Positions 7,301 to 15,411 of a stretch of 34,640 nt of DNA are shown in pieces. Every line of letters begins with the position of its first letter. The first letter of the stretch is position 1. The notes beneath the pieces are model-generated. The model searched no databases. It had not been told where the DNA came from and worked only from the letters and a program-made list of their open reading frames with translations. The DNA is taken from NCBI GenBank assembly GCA_003963245.1, contig RXJX01000048.1, forward strand, positions 740 to 35,379, given 5' to 3'. The stretch is from Neisseriaceae bacterium (GTDB lineage: Bacteria; Pseudomonadota; Gammaproteobacteria; Burkholderiales; UBA11063). Both the position numbers and the translations under genes were made by a program.

Positions 7301-8248
7301 TTAATTATATTTTCTTACAATATCTAAAACACTGGTTACATCATTCATTAAAAAGAAATGAACACAAGGAACACCAGCTTCTAATAATTCAGCAACCTGA
7401 GCAGCAGCCCACTCTTTACCAATACGAGCAGCATCTTGAGGCGCTTGTAAAATTTGCGCAACTAATTCGTGTGGTAAATCAACATGAAATAAGCGCGGCA
7501 AACTATTAATCTGATTAGCTGATTTAAGAACTTTAATCCCAGGAATAATCGGTACGGTAATTCCAGCAGCACGGCAAGCTGCAACATAAGAAAAATACTT
7601 TTGATTATCAAAAAACATTTGCGTAATCACATACTCTGCGCCTGCCGCAATTTTTTGTTTGAGATATTCGATATTCAGCTCCATATTAGCAGCTTCAAAA
7701 TGCTTCTCAGGATAAGTAGCCACACCAGTACAAAAATCAATTGCCGGATATTCGGTATCCCCCAAAAATAAGCCTTGACGCATTTTAGCAACTTGCTTAA
7801 CTAAATCTACAGCATGTTTATTGACTGATTCAGCCACGTCTAATTGGCGATTATAGTTTAGATTATCACCTTTAAGCGCTAATATATTCTCAACACCCAA
7901 ATAATTAAGCTCAATCAGCGCATCTTCAGTTTCTTGTTGCGAAAACCCTTGACATAATACGTGTGCTACGGCATCAATCCCAAACTTATTTTGAATTACG
8001 CCGCAAATCCCGAGAGTTCCCGGACGTTTTTTATGGATTCGACGAGTTATTGAACCATCACTTTTCTCGACATAAAGTAATGATGAGGCATGAGTAGTAA
8101 CATTAATCCACTTAGGATCATATGGTAAGAGCTGTTCAATAATATTAAATATCTCATTAATATTGGTTGTGCTACCACGTAGTGGTGGAACAATTTCATA
8201 GCTAAACAATGGCTTTTGCGCCTGATTCAAATGCTCAATAACTCTCAT
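7301..8248 (-). CDS. metF: 5,10-methylenetetrahydrofolate reductase
   Basis: A 315-residue TIM-barrel flavoenzyme that reduces methylene-THF to methyl-THF for methionine synthesis. The catalytic Glu lies in FSYEIVPP (E18); folate and FAD segments include ENILALKGD and TQMFFDN. The sequence is unlike E. coli MetF: motifs such as RPGTLGICGVI, ATYPEKHFEAAN and IEYLKQKIAAGAEYVITQ match what I recall of Bacteroidota MetF proteins, so transfer is possible. GAGG five bases before the ATG lies in the end of the upstream PAP2 gene, only one base away, so the two are translationally linked. No methionine-pathway neighbour is present. Confidence 0.92.
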   Translation of the reverse strand: MRVIEHLNQAQKPLFSYEIVPPLRGSTTNINEIFNIIEQLLPYDPKWINVTTHASSLLYVEKSDGSITRRIHKKRPGTLGICGVIQNKFGIDAVAHVLCQGFSQQETEDALIELNYLGVENILALKGDNLNYNRQLDVAESVNKHAVDLVKQVAKMRQGLFLGDTEYPAIDFCTGVATYPEKHFEAANMELNIEYLKQKIAAGAEYVITQMFFDNQKYFSYVAACRAAGITVPIIPGIKVLKSANQINSLPRLFHVDLPHELVAQILQAPQDAARIGKEWAAAQVAELLEAGVPCVHFFLMNDVTSVLDIVRKYN

Positions 8249-8249
8249 T

Positions 8250-8933
8250 TTAACCTCGTTTACCAGTCAAACGCTTAAAATTAATTGCAAAACATACTTT
8301 AACCAACAAATAACCAATCAAACCACTGGCAATCACATCCAAAGGCCAGTGCCAGCCAGTACAAATTCGCGCAAAGGCAGTCAAGATCAAAAGTAACAAC
8401 ATTATGAACTGTAAGCCTTTTCTATTAACAAAGAACAGATTACTTATTGCAAATACAAATACTGCCATATTCCCCGTATGCCCTGACGGAAATGATTTAT
8501 GGGCTGACTTAACCGCATCTTCAAAATAATTTAACCAGAAAAAACTACCTTCTGGCAGTACAATGTAAGGACGCGCTTCACCAACAGCTACTTTCAAAGC
8601 AGCAAAGACGACGTAATAAGCAAGAACCAATAATAAAACATTTAAAATTCGTTCCCGCTTAAAGGCAAATGTCAATATAATCAGCAATACTGGTAAAATA
8701 AAAAACTTAGAATAACTTAATAAATTAAGTCCTCCCCATAGTATATTTGGCAGCAGTCCATGTTGATGATTAATTTCCAAAAATAACGAATGATTTATGC
8801 CACCAAGCCAAATCCCCAACGCTAAAACCAAAAACCCCGCAAAGATGCCCCAATTGTAAAAATGCTTCTTTGGTTTACGCAGATGGCTAAGGTCACTATA
8901 AATCATATTATTTTTTCCAAGCGAATTGCTCAT
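8250..8933 (-). CDS. PAP2-family membrane phosphatase
   Basis: A 227-residue integral membrane protein with about six membrane segments and all three PAP2 signature blocks: K-x6-RP (KVAVGEARP), PSGH (SFPSGHTGN) and R-x5-H-x3-D (RICTGWHWPLD). The histidines of the last two form the catalytic pair. Family members dephosphorylate phosphatidic acid, phosphatidylglycerol phosphate, undecaprenyl diphosphate or lipid A at the outer face of the inner membrane. The nearby lipid A acyltransferase genes make a lipid or undecaprenyl role likely, but the exact substrate is not decided by sequence. AAGGG lies six bases before the ATG. Confidence 0.9.
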   Translation of the reverse strand: MSNSLGKNNMIYSDLSHLRKPKKHFYNWGIFAGFLVLALGIWLGGINHSLFLEINHQHGLLPNILWGGLNLLSYSKFFILPVLLIILTFAFKRERILNVLLLVLAYYVVFAALKVAVGEARPYIVLPEGSFFWLNYFEDAVKSAHKSFPSGHTGNMAVFVFAISNLFFVNRKGLQFIMLLLLILTAFARICTGWHWPLDVIASGLIGYLLVKVCFAINFKRLTGKRG

Positions 8934-8954
8934 ATATTTCCCTTTTTTAATATT

Positions 8955-9770
8955 TTAATTACTCATTCCAATAGTTATACGCTCTAAATCTGCATAATCG
9001 CGTATGGTAACGACATTATTTAAACCATTCTTTGTAAAAATCTCACGTACCGACTCACCTTGATCGTAACCGTGCTCAATAAGCAGCCATCCATTTGGCA
9101 ATAGATGTTCATGACTTAAACGCACAATTTCACGGATACAGCTTAAACCATCCGAAAAATCAGTTAATGCGCTCTGAGGCTCGTAGCTTAAAGCCGTTAA
9201 ATGTTCGTCATTTGCTTCTATATAGGGTGGATTACTTACAATTATGTCAAACTGCTGTTTACCTAATGAAGAATACCAATCACTGGAGATAAACTCAATC
9301 TCCGCGTGCAAATTATCTGCATTTTGCTGTGCTATCTGCAAAGTATCAGCAAACTTATCAACGGCAGTAATAAACAAATCAGGCCGTTCCAATTTTAAGG
9401 TAATAGCAATACAAGCACTGCCAGTTCCCAAATCAAGAACCTTAGCAGCATGCTGAGCTTTTGCCAACACTTGTTCAACAAGCAGTTCAGTCTCCGGACG
9501 CGGAATCAGTGTATCAGGTGTAACCTTAAATTGCCGTGAGTAAAATTCTTTATACCCAACAATATATGCCAACGGTTCGCCATTTTGCACACGTTGAACT
9601 AATTGATGATAAGTTTCAACTTGTAACTGGGTTAAAACGTAATCATCATAGGCAAGCAGGCGCGCATGACTAAATCCTGTAATATGTATTAACAAGACAC
9701 GATTATCCGTTCGATCAATTATATTTTGCCGCAATAAGTCGCGTAAGAAGAGGCTCAAACTGCAATACAC
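8955..9770 (-). CDS. prmC: Peptide chain release factor N5-glutamine methyltransferase
   Basis: A 271-residue SAM-dependent methyltransferase that modifies the GGQ glutamine of release factors RF1 and RF2. An N-terminal helical domain (about 1-85) is followed by [14 protein letters not shown], the SAM-binding [15 protein letters not shown] and the catalytic [10 protein letters not shown] motif with its NPPY. The first in-frame start is GTG at 9770, overlapping the preceding acetyltransferase gene by 16 bases. A TTG at 9758 forms a TTGA overlap with that gene's stop and is an equally good start. prfA, the usual partner gene, is not nearby. Confidence 0.93.
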   Translation of the reverse strand: MYCSLSLFLRDLLRQNIIDRTDNRVLLIHITGFSHARLLAYDDYVLTQLQVETYHQLVQRVQNGEPLAYIVGYKEFYSRQFKVTPDTLIPRPETELLVEQVLAKAQHAAKVLDLGTGSACIAITLKLERPDLFITAVDKFADTLQIAQQNADNLHAEIEFISSDWYSSLGKQQFDIIVSNPPYIEANDEHLTALSYEPQSALTDFSDGLSCIREIVRLSHEHLLPNGWLLIEHGYDQGESVREIFTKNGLNNVVTIRDYADLERITIGMSN

Positions 9771-10321
9771 TCATTATTTGTCAAGAGATACTGACTTTGG
9801 CAAGCGCCACATTTTGCTTGCCCATCAATAAACTGTAACTTGACTCCACATTGGCAGCTCCAACCAATTTGCCGTGCAGGAACTCCAACCATCATTGCAT
9901 AAGCTTTAACATCGTGATTAATCACAGCACCAGCACCAATAAAAGCATATTCACCAATAGTAACACCACAAACAACGGTAGCATTAGCGCCAATTGTGGC
10001 ACCTCGTCTCACTAATGTTTTACGATATTCATGTTTTCGTACAACGTGTGAGCGTGGATTAAATACATTGGTAAACACCATGGACGGACCGCAAAAAACA
10101 TCATCTTCTAAGTAAACGGCATCATAGACTGAGACATTATTTTGAATTTTTACATTATTGCCGATCTTAACATCATTGCCAATAAAAACATTCTGCCCTA
10201 GCGAGCACTTTTCACCAATTTTGGCACCGCCACAAACATGCGTAAAGTGCCAAATTTTAGTATTAGCTCCAATCTGAGCACCATCATCAATAATTGCAGA
10301 ACTATGAGCACTATATGACAA
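9755..10321 (-). CDS. Left-handed beta-helix N-acetyltransferase, WbpD-like
   Basis: A 188-residue hexapeptide-repeat protein. Repeats such as [28 protein letters not shown] and [15 protein letters not shown] build a left-handed beta helix; the loop with [15 protein letters not shown] and the [10 protein letters not shown] end are typical of WbpD-type acetyltransferases, which acetylate a 3-amino group of a UDP-sugar acid for O-antigen. The C-terminus has Cys-x-Cys (CQCG) and Cys-x2-Cys (CGAC), likely a small zinc-binding tail. The start is TTG, six bases after AAAAGGAG. No other O-antigen gene is in the window, so its sugar substrate is uncertain. It overlaps prmC. Confidence 0.82.
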   Translation of the reverse strand: MSYSAHSSAIIDDGAQIGANTKIWHFTHVCGGAKIGEKCSLGQNVFIGNDVKIGNNVKIQNNVSVYDAVYLEDDVFCGPSMVFTNVFNPRSHVVRKHEYRKTLVRRGATIGANATVVCGVTIGEYAFIGAGAVINHDVKAYAMMVGVPARQIGWSCQCGVKLQFIDGQAKCGACQSQYLLTNNECIAV

Positions 10322-10336
10322 AACTGACTCCTTTTA

Positions 10337-11029
10337 TCAACGGTATTGTAAAATATAAAAAGCGATAGACAAATACATCGAAATCACTGCAACTAAGACA
10401 AATATATGCCATACAGTATGCGAATATTTAAATTTACTAAATGCATAAAACAACGCACCAATCGTGTAAATCAGTCCGCTTGCCACAAAAAACACTACCC
10501 CCATAGTTGGAAGTTTAGCGACAATCTGAGGTAGTAAAATCAGCGATGCCCAGCCCATTAAGACATAAATTAACGTTCCGGTTTTCTTAAATCTTCCGGC
10601 ATAGATAGCCTTAAATACCACTCCGATCACAGTTAAAACAGAGAGGCAAATGTAGGTTACATAACCACGAGTAGTGTTCAATAAGCTAAAAACGTATGGA
10701 GTATAAGAACCAATGATTAAGATGAATATTGCAACATGATCCATCCGTTTCATAACATTGCGTGCAGCATGGTTAGTCATCGAATGATAAACGGTACTGA
10801 TTACAAACATAAACAGAATCGTAATTCCATAGAAGACAAATGCCAATCCATCTAACCAGTCGCCATAACGTCCAGCAATCCACGCCAAACTAATCAATAG
10901 ACCTAATGCGACAAATGAACCTACGCAGTGGCTCACCGCATTACCGATATCTTCACCTAAGCTATATGGAAATAGCCTAGTTAATTGCTCTGGGCTAAAT
11001 TTACTTGGCTTCCCATTATATTGTTTCAT
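10337..11029 (-). CDS. trhA: TrhA/hemolysin III family membrane protein
   Basis: A 230-residue protein with seven predicted membrane segments and the family motifs: DIGNAVSHCVGS near the start, STVYHSM with the conserved Ser and His, MKRMDHVAIFILI, and the C-terminal SHTVWHIFVL. These Ser, Asp and His residues form the metal site of the PAQR-related fold. Bacterial members are called hemolysin III; E. coli TrhA (YqfA) is linked to membrane energetics and lipid homeostasis. AGGAG eight bases before the ATG supports the start. It sits between lipid A acyltransferase genes and the acetyltransferase, all in one transcription run. Confidence 0.9.
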   Translation of the reverse strand: MKQYNGKPSKFSPEQLTRLFPYSLGEDIGNAVSHCVGSFVALGLLISLAWIAGRYGDWLDGLAFVFYGITILFMFVISTVYHSMTNHAARNVMKRMDHVAIFILIIGSYTPYVFSLLNTTRGYVTYICLSVLTVIGVVFKAIYAGRFKKTGTLIYVLMGWASLILLPQIVAKLPTMGVVFFVASGLIYTIGALFYAFSKFKYSHTVWHIFVLVAVISMYLSIAFYILQYR

Positions 11030-11051
11030 TTCGTCTAGCTCCTAATAACTC

Positions 11052-11957
11052 CTAACAATTTTCATATAATTTACCACGCGGTAGGTTGGGTTGAGTTTTG
11101 AATCGTTTATGCAACCAAAGGTACTGACTAGGGTGCTTCATGATCATTTTCTCAATATAACGGTTCATATAGGTAACATCAGTATAACTATCACCGCTGG
11201 GATAATCACTCCATGGCTCAGACAACTCTACCACATATTTATTACCTTCACGATAAGTTGCCATCGGAATAACCAAGGCATTTGTAAGCTTTATCAATTT
11301 AGGTAAAGTCTCCAAAGTTGCACAAACTGGATGAGCAAAAAAAGGCACATAAATCGAATCTCGTTCATCCATATCTTGATCCGGTAGGTAATAAAATGGA
11401 ATCTTAGTTTGCTTCATCTTTCTGACAATTAAACGCAAGCCTTCTTGCCTTGAAAAAATCTCGCCACCCTGATCCTTGATAAAACGTAGCCGAGCCTCTT
11501 TTATTCGTTCAGTCAGATAAGCATTACGCTGCTCCGCGTAGACACTATAACCAGGAGTCTCTAAGGTCAAACGATTGGCACCAATATCCAAAGCTAAAAA
11601 ATGCGGCGCTAACAGCACTACCGGAAATTCGCCACGTACATTATTATAATTTTCCAAACCACGGATTTCAATTACCTTACGAAGTTTTTCAGGAGAAGCA
11701 TAAAAAATCAAGCCGTAGCATAATCCTGAACGAATTAACTCCTTGAAATGTTCCTTGATAAGTTGCTGTTTATCTATTTCGCTCATTTCCGGAAAACACA
11801 AGCTAAGATTCAATAAACCAACATTACGCCGCTTTTTAAGTAAGTAATAGCCTAAAGTTCCTAACCATCCACCCAATACGTTTAAAAATGGTATTGGCAG
11901 AGAGCTAATTAACCTAAGTATTGTTAACCCCAAATTAGTTAACAGCTTATTTATCAT
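11052..11957 (-). CDS. Lipid A late acyltransferase, LpxL/HtrB family
   Basis: A 301-residue protein with an N-terminal membrane anchor (about residues 8-40) and a cytoplasmic-face acyltransferase domain. The catalytic H-x4-D/E motif is LLAPHFLALDIG, and the YLPDQDMDERDSIYVPFF block is typical of LpxL/LpxM. Such enzymes add secondary acyl chains from acyl-ACP to Kdo2-lipid IVA. AAGGG precedes the ATG. It follows the paralogous acyltransferase by 20 bases; the pair probably makes a hexa-acylated lipid A, with one enzyme per position. Which position each uses cannot be read from sequence. Confidence 0.9.
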   Translation of the reverse strand: MINKLLTNLGLTILRLISSLPIPFLNVLGGWLGTLGYYLLKKRRNVGLLNLSLCFPEMSEIDKQQLIKEHFKELIRSGLCYGLIFYASPEKLRKVIEIRGLENYNNVRGEFPVVLLAPHFLALDIGANRLTLETPGYSVYAEQRNAYLTERIKEARLRFIKDQGGEIFSRQEGLRLIVRKMKQTKIPFYYLPDQDMDERDSIYVPFFAHPVCATLETLPKLIKLTNALVIPMATYREGNKYVVELSEPWSDYPSGDSYTDVTYMNRYIEKMIMKHPSQYLWLHKRFKTQPNLPRGKLYENC

Positions 11958-11977
11958 CGTTAAAACCCTTTTTAATC

Positions 11978-12865
11978 TTATGCGGAAGTTTCTACTGATG
12001 GCTTTGCTTTTGCTTTATCCGGATGGCGAAATCGATCATACGACCAATAATACTGCTCCGGCGCTTCACGAACTAATTTTTCTATTTCTCTATATAACTC
12101 CTGCATGATATCATGCGTATCACTATTGCTTGGTTTAAACGGCACACATTTAGATTTAAATCCGGTTTCCGTCCGTAAATTTTGAACAATTACAGCTATC
12201 GTATCTGGCTGTTGACAAATTTTTGCCGCCAGTGAAGTGGCGTAAACATCTTGTCCAAAAAACTTCACCCACTCGCCATCACCACCGGAAGCAACATTAT
12301 CCGGTAAAATACCGATACAGCCGCCTGATTTAAGGTGTTTCATCATGCTTAACACACCCTTGCGATTGGTTGGAACTGGCGTAATATTAGTTTCACTGCG
12401 TCCGTTTACCATAATCTCTTCAATTACTGGATCTTTAGATGGTTTATATAAGATTTGAATATTCATTGGTAAGTGATAGGCAAAATACTTAACTGCAACC
12501 TCAAAATTACCAATATGTGGCGTCAAAAAAACAATGTTCTTACCAGCTTCAAGTAATGCCTTCACCTCATAAAAGCTCTCATCTACTTCAAAATAACGCG
12601 AAATTTTATCACGATCTTTTTGCCATGCAATCAATGCTGCCTCAGTCAAGGTCATTCCCAGTGCCTTGGCGGTATCACGCGTCATTTGCTCAACAGTTTC
12701 TGGGGTTGCCAAGCCAGTAATCAGTAAGTTATGCGGCAAGCGCTTAGCTGATTTATTTGACAAACGCAATGACAATAAACCAACTCCAGCTCCTAGTGCT
12801 CGGATAGCAGGTAACGGTAACTTCGCCAACAACCACAATAAACTTTTAAGAATTATTTTTTTCAT
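11978..12865 (-). CDS. Lipid A late acyltransferase, LpxL/HtrB family, paralogue
   Basis: A 295-residue protein from ATG at 12865. A longer frame opens at 13003, but the extra 46 residues do not resemble the family, overlap a possible promoter and reach almost to the divergent symporter gene. MKKIILKSLLWLLAKLPLPA is the usual N-terminal anchor. The catalytic H-x4-E motif is FLTPHIGNFEVA, followed by YKPSKDP and LPDNVASGGDGEWVKFFGQ, the substrate-binding region. It acylates lipid A precursor at the inner membrane. It is the first gene of the minus-strand run that continues through puuD-like at 6491. Confidence 0.88.
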   Translation of the reverse strand: MKKIILKSLLWLLAKLPLPAIRALGAGVGLLSLRLSNKSAKRLPHNLLITGLATPETVEQMTRDTAKALGMTLTEAALIAWQKDRDKISRYFEVDESFYEVKALLEAGKNIVFLTPHIGNFEVAVKYFAYHLPMNIQILYKPSKDPVIEEIMVNGRSETNITPVPTNRKGVLSMMKHLKSGGCIGILPDNVASGGDGEWVKFFGQDVYATSLAAKICQQPDTIAVIVQNLRTETGFKSKCVPFKPSNSDTHDIMQELYREIEKLVREAPEQYYWSYDRFRHPDKAKAKPSVETSA

Positions 12866-13021
12866 ATTTACTAATCTAGTCACAAAGAATAACATTATAT
12901 TTATTTGCGCTACCCATGAGCTTTTGAGTATAGATTTTAGCATATTAAAACCATACAACCTTGAGCATATTTGTATTAAAATAGAGCGTTTACCTTTAAG
13001 CAATTATATAAGGACAGAATA
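12866..13021. promoter_or_regulatory. Divergent promoter region, acyltransferase/symporter
   Basis: This gap must drive both the acyltransferase run (minus) and the symporter operon (plus). A minus-strand TATAAT at 12899-12894 lies about 28 bases before the ATG at 12865, without a good -35. AAGGA (13011-13015) is the ribosome site of the symporter gene. No further hairpin is seen. Confidence 0.4.
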
Positions 13022-14227
13022 ATGCGGATTAAACTGGGGTTTGGTAACCAATGCTTATTAGCACTGGTCTTAGGATTGGTTGCTGGGCACTTTATGCCAC
13101 AAAACGCAGTTGATGTAATTACTCCATTCGGAGATGCTTTTCTCAAATTATTAAAGCTAATTATTATTCCTTTAACTTTTTCAACAATTGTCGCAAGCTT
13201 TTCAAAATTAGACGATATCCATTTAGTGCAAAGACTTGGTACCCGAACCTTAATTTGGTTTATGCTCACAGCCGTAATTGCCGCAAGCATCGGAGTATTA
13301 ATTGGTAAATTATTTAATCCTGGCTTAGGACTTAACCTATCTCTTGCTGCCAGTGACTATCAACCACGCACTATTCCCAGTATCAGCGGAACTTTTCTGG
13401 ATATGTTACCCGGTAATTTAATCGGACAAATCGCTGAGGGTAAAGTTATTCCTGTTATTATCTTTGCAATTTTCTTTGGGCTGGCACTTACTTCTATGGG
13501 TGAAAAAGCCAATACTGTGCGCAGTTTCTTTGATGAATTTTCACATGTCATGTTTAAAATAACCCGCAAGATTATTCGCTTATCACCATATGGAATTTTT
13601 GCCTTATTGGTGTCTGTTGGTAACGAATACGGAATCGCAACTTTATTGCCACTGGGGAAATTTATTGTAGCAATTTACATAGCTTGTGCCTTGCAGCTTA
13701 TCGTCTACGCGATTTTAATTGCAATAGTTGCCAAACGTAACCCAATTAAGTTCTTCAAACAATTCTGGCCGGCAATGATAACTGCATTTACAACTTCATC
13801 CAGCTTAGGTACTTTACCAGTTACCCTAGAAACATTAGTTGATCGTGTTCGCATTTCCGAGAGAGTAGCCGGATTTGTTGCGCCACTTGGTGCAACTATG
13901 AAAATGGATGGCTGTGGCGCAATTTATCCAGCTATTGTCTGTATCCTGACTGCACAAGTATTTGGAATTGATTTATCAGTTCAGCAATATTTTTTGATTA
14001 TTGTTACTGCGGCAATTGCAACCATCGGTACAGCTGGTGTTCCAGGAACAGCTTCAATAATGGCAACTGTGGTACTCGCTAGTGTCGGATTACCACTACA
14101 AGGCTTAGCATTAGTTATCGGGATCGATAAGATCATTGATATGATGCGCACCATGACTAATGTTACCGGGTCAGGAGTATGCGCTACTATTGTCGATAAA
14201 ACTTACCAGAAGCACGCAGCTCAGTGA
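13022..14227 (+). CDS. Dicarboxylate/amino acid:cation symporter (DAACS)
   Basis: A 401-residue polytopic protein of the GltP/DctA/SstT family, which takes up glutamate, aspartate or C4-dicarboxylates with sodium or protons through an elevator mechanism. The Ser-rich hairpin reads AFTTSSSLGTLPVTLE, the signature helix contains GATMKMDGCGAIYPAI and the second hairpin GTAGVPGTASIMATVVLA; these bind substrate and cation. The C-terminal helix has DMMRTMTNVTGSGVCATIV in place of the common NVxGD pattern. Substrate preference is not clear. It is the first gene of a four-gene plus operon; its TGA overlaps the GTG of the next gene. Confidence 0.92.
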   Translation: MRIKLGFGNQCLLALVLGLVAGHFMPQNAVDVITPFGDAFLKLLKLIIIPLTFSTIVASFSKLDDIHLVQRLGTRTLIWFMLTAVIAASIGVLIGKLFNPGLGLNLSLAASDYQPRTIPSISGTFLDMLPGNLIGQIAEGKVIPVIIFAIFFGLALTSMGEKANTVRSFFDEFSHVMFKITRKIIRLSPYGIFALLVSVGNEYGIATLLPLGKFIVAIYIACALQLIVYAILIAIVAKRNPIKFFKQFWPAMITAFTTSSSLGTLPVTLETLVDRVRISERVAGFVAPLGATMKMDGCGAIYPAIVCILTAQVFGIDLSVQQYFLIIVTAAIATIGTAGVPGTASIMATVVLASVGLPLQGLALVIGIDKIIDMMRTMTNVTGSGVCATIVDKTYQKHAAQ

Positions 14228-14973
14228 AAAACTATTATCGTATCCTTGGTTTAGGTATTGATGCGGAGCATGAGGAAATCAAAGCAGCATACCGCATCCT
14301 TGCCCAACGTTACCATCCGGATAAAGGCGGGCATCATCGCGAATTTTTATTGATTCAGGAAGCTTATGACATCCTGAGTAATCCGCATACCAAGCGCAAT
14401 TACGACCGTGACTTATTTAAGCATCTTCATAATGATAAATCTATCCCTGTAGTAATCAAGCCAGCTAACAATCAAACGTGGTGGTTAATATTCGCAATAT
14501 TGTTTACTCTTGGTTGCATCACATTTGCCTACTGGGCGTATATACATCACAATAAAGTTTCTCCAACAACAACTATAATAACAGCACCTTCCAAACCTGT
14601 ATTAATAGCCGCCAGCGTGCCAGTAAAGCAAACGGCACCTCGCAAAAAAAAGATCATCAGTAAACCACAAGCTAAGGCGGTTAGTAGTGCCCCTACTCCG
14701 GCAATAAATCCTCTCGAAAATCTAACCGGAACCAATTATCTGATTAATGTTGGGAATTATTCGACACTTGCCGCAGCTAAAGCTCAGCAACAAATTATTA
14801 AGCAACAAGGCTTTAATCCTAATATCCAACATATTGAAGCGAATAGCGAAGGCTTGGGTGGTTATAATTTATTTATTGGACCTTTTCAAAATCAAGGCAA
14901 CGCGTATAAAGTTCTTGAGAAACTAGAATCGACAAATATTGATGCAACCATTGAGCGTGTTGATTTTAATTGA
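14224..14973 (+). CDS. DnaJ domain - membrane segment - SPOR domain fusion
   Basis: A 249-residue protein with an unusual order. Residues 1-68 are a J domain (YYRILGLGIDAEHEEIKAAY, HPD at 31-33, QEAYDILSNPHTKRNYDRDL), which would stimulate DnaK in the cytoplasm. One membrane helix lies at about 86-107. A basic, Pro/Ala-rich linker (110-165) follows, then a SPOR domain at about 171-247 (NYLINVGNYSTLAAAKAQQQ to the end), a fold that binds septal peptidoglycan stripped of side peptides. The start GTG overlaps the symporter stop (GTGA), so translation is probably coupled. The HPD motif is intact, so the J domain should be active. Role is inference: a co-chaperone tethered to division sites. Confidence 0.85.
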   Translation: MKNYYRILGLGIDAEHEEIKAAYRILAQRYHPDKGGHHREFLLIQEAYDILSNPHTKRNYDRDLFKHLHNDKSIPVVIKPANNQTWWLIFAILFTLGCITFAYWAYIHHNKVSPTTTIITAPSKPVLIAASVPVKQTAPRKKKIISKPQAKAVSSAPTPAINPLENLTGTNYLINVGNYSTLAAAKAQQQIIKQQGFNPNIQHIEANSEGLGGYNLFIGPFQNQGNAYKVLEKLESTNIDATIERVDFN

Positions 14974-14986
14974 AAAAGGAATCCCT

Positions 14987-15409
14987 ATGATTAGTGAAAT
15001 TAATCATCTGACTCTGGCTGTAAGCGACATTAATCGCTCATTTACCTTCTATCGTGATATATTAGGTTTTAAGCCGCTCTGCCGCTGGCACGCCGGAGCA
15101 TATTTTATGGTCAGCGAATTATGGTTATGCCTAAGCTTAGACCCTGACTCAACTAACAGTATTCGTAGTGATTATACTCATTACGCCTTTAGTATTAAGC
15201 AAGCAGATTATCAATATTGGAGTGAGAAACTTAGTGCTGCAGGATGCACATTCTTTAAAGAAAATAACTCAGAAGGCGATTCCCTGTATTTTTTAGATCC
15301 TGATGGGCACAAACTTGAACTTCATGTCGGCAACTGGCAAAGTAGGTTGCTTGCTAAGCAACAAAATCAAGGGAGCTGGCGTGATGTTGAGTTTTTTGAT
15401 TATACTTGA
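14987..15409 (+). CDS. fosA: FosA-type fosfomycin glutathione transferase (VOC fold)
   Basis: A 140-residue protein that closely follows FosA along its whole length. FosA adds glutathione to fosfomycin with Mn and K ions. The metal ligands are at the expected places: His7 (NHLTLAVSD), His65 (DYTHYAF) and Glu111 (GHKLELHVG). Other active-site residues also match: Thr9, Tyr39 (GAYF), Lys91, Ser95 (KENNSEGDS), Tyr101 and Arg120. The start chosen is ATG 14987, preceded by AAAAGGA; an upstream ATG at 14939 lies inside the previous gene. It is a chromosomal gene in a housekeeping-like operon, so intrinsic resistance is likelier than a recently acquired cassette. Activity is inferred. Confidence 0.88.
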   Translation: MISEINHLTLAVSDINRSFTFYRDILGFKPLCRWHAGAYFMVSELWLCLSLDPDSTNSIRSDYTHYAFSIKQADYQYWSEKLSAAGCTFFKENNSEGDSLYFLDPDGHKLELHVGNWQSRLLAKQQNQGSWRDVEFFDYT

Positions 15410-15411
15410 GT

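Noticed and set aside
12866..13003. 46-residue N-terminal extension of the lipid A acyltransferase
   Set aside because: The extension does not resemble the family, a TATAAT lies inside it, and MKKIILKSLLWLLAKLP is the normal N-terminus.
12666..13022. Plus-strand frame of 118 codons opposite the start of the lipid A acyltransferase
   Set aside because: It lies antisense to a conserved gene and covers its promoter region; the peptide has no recognisable features.
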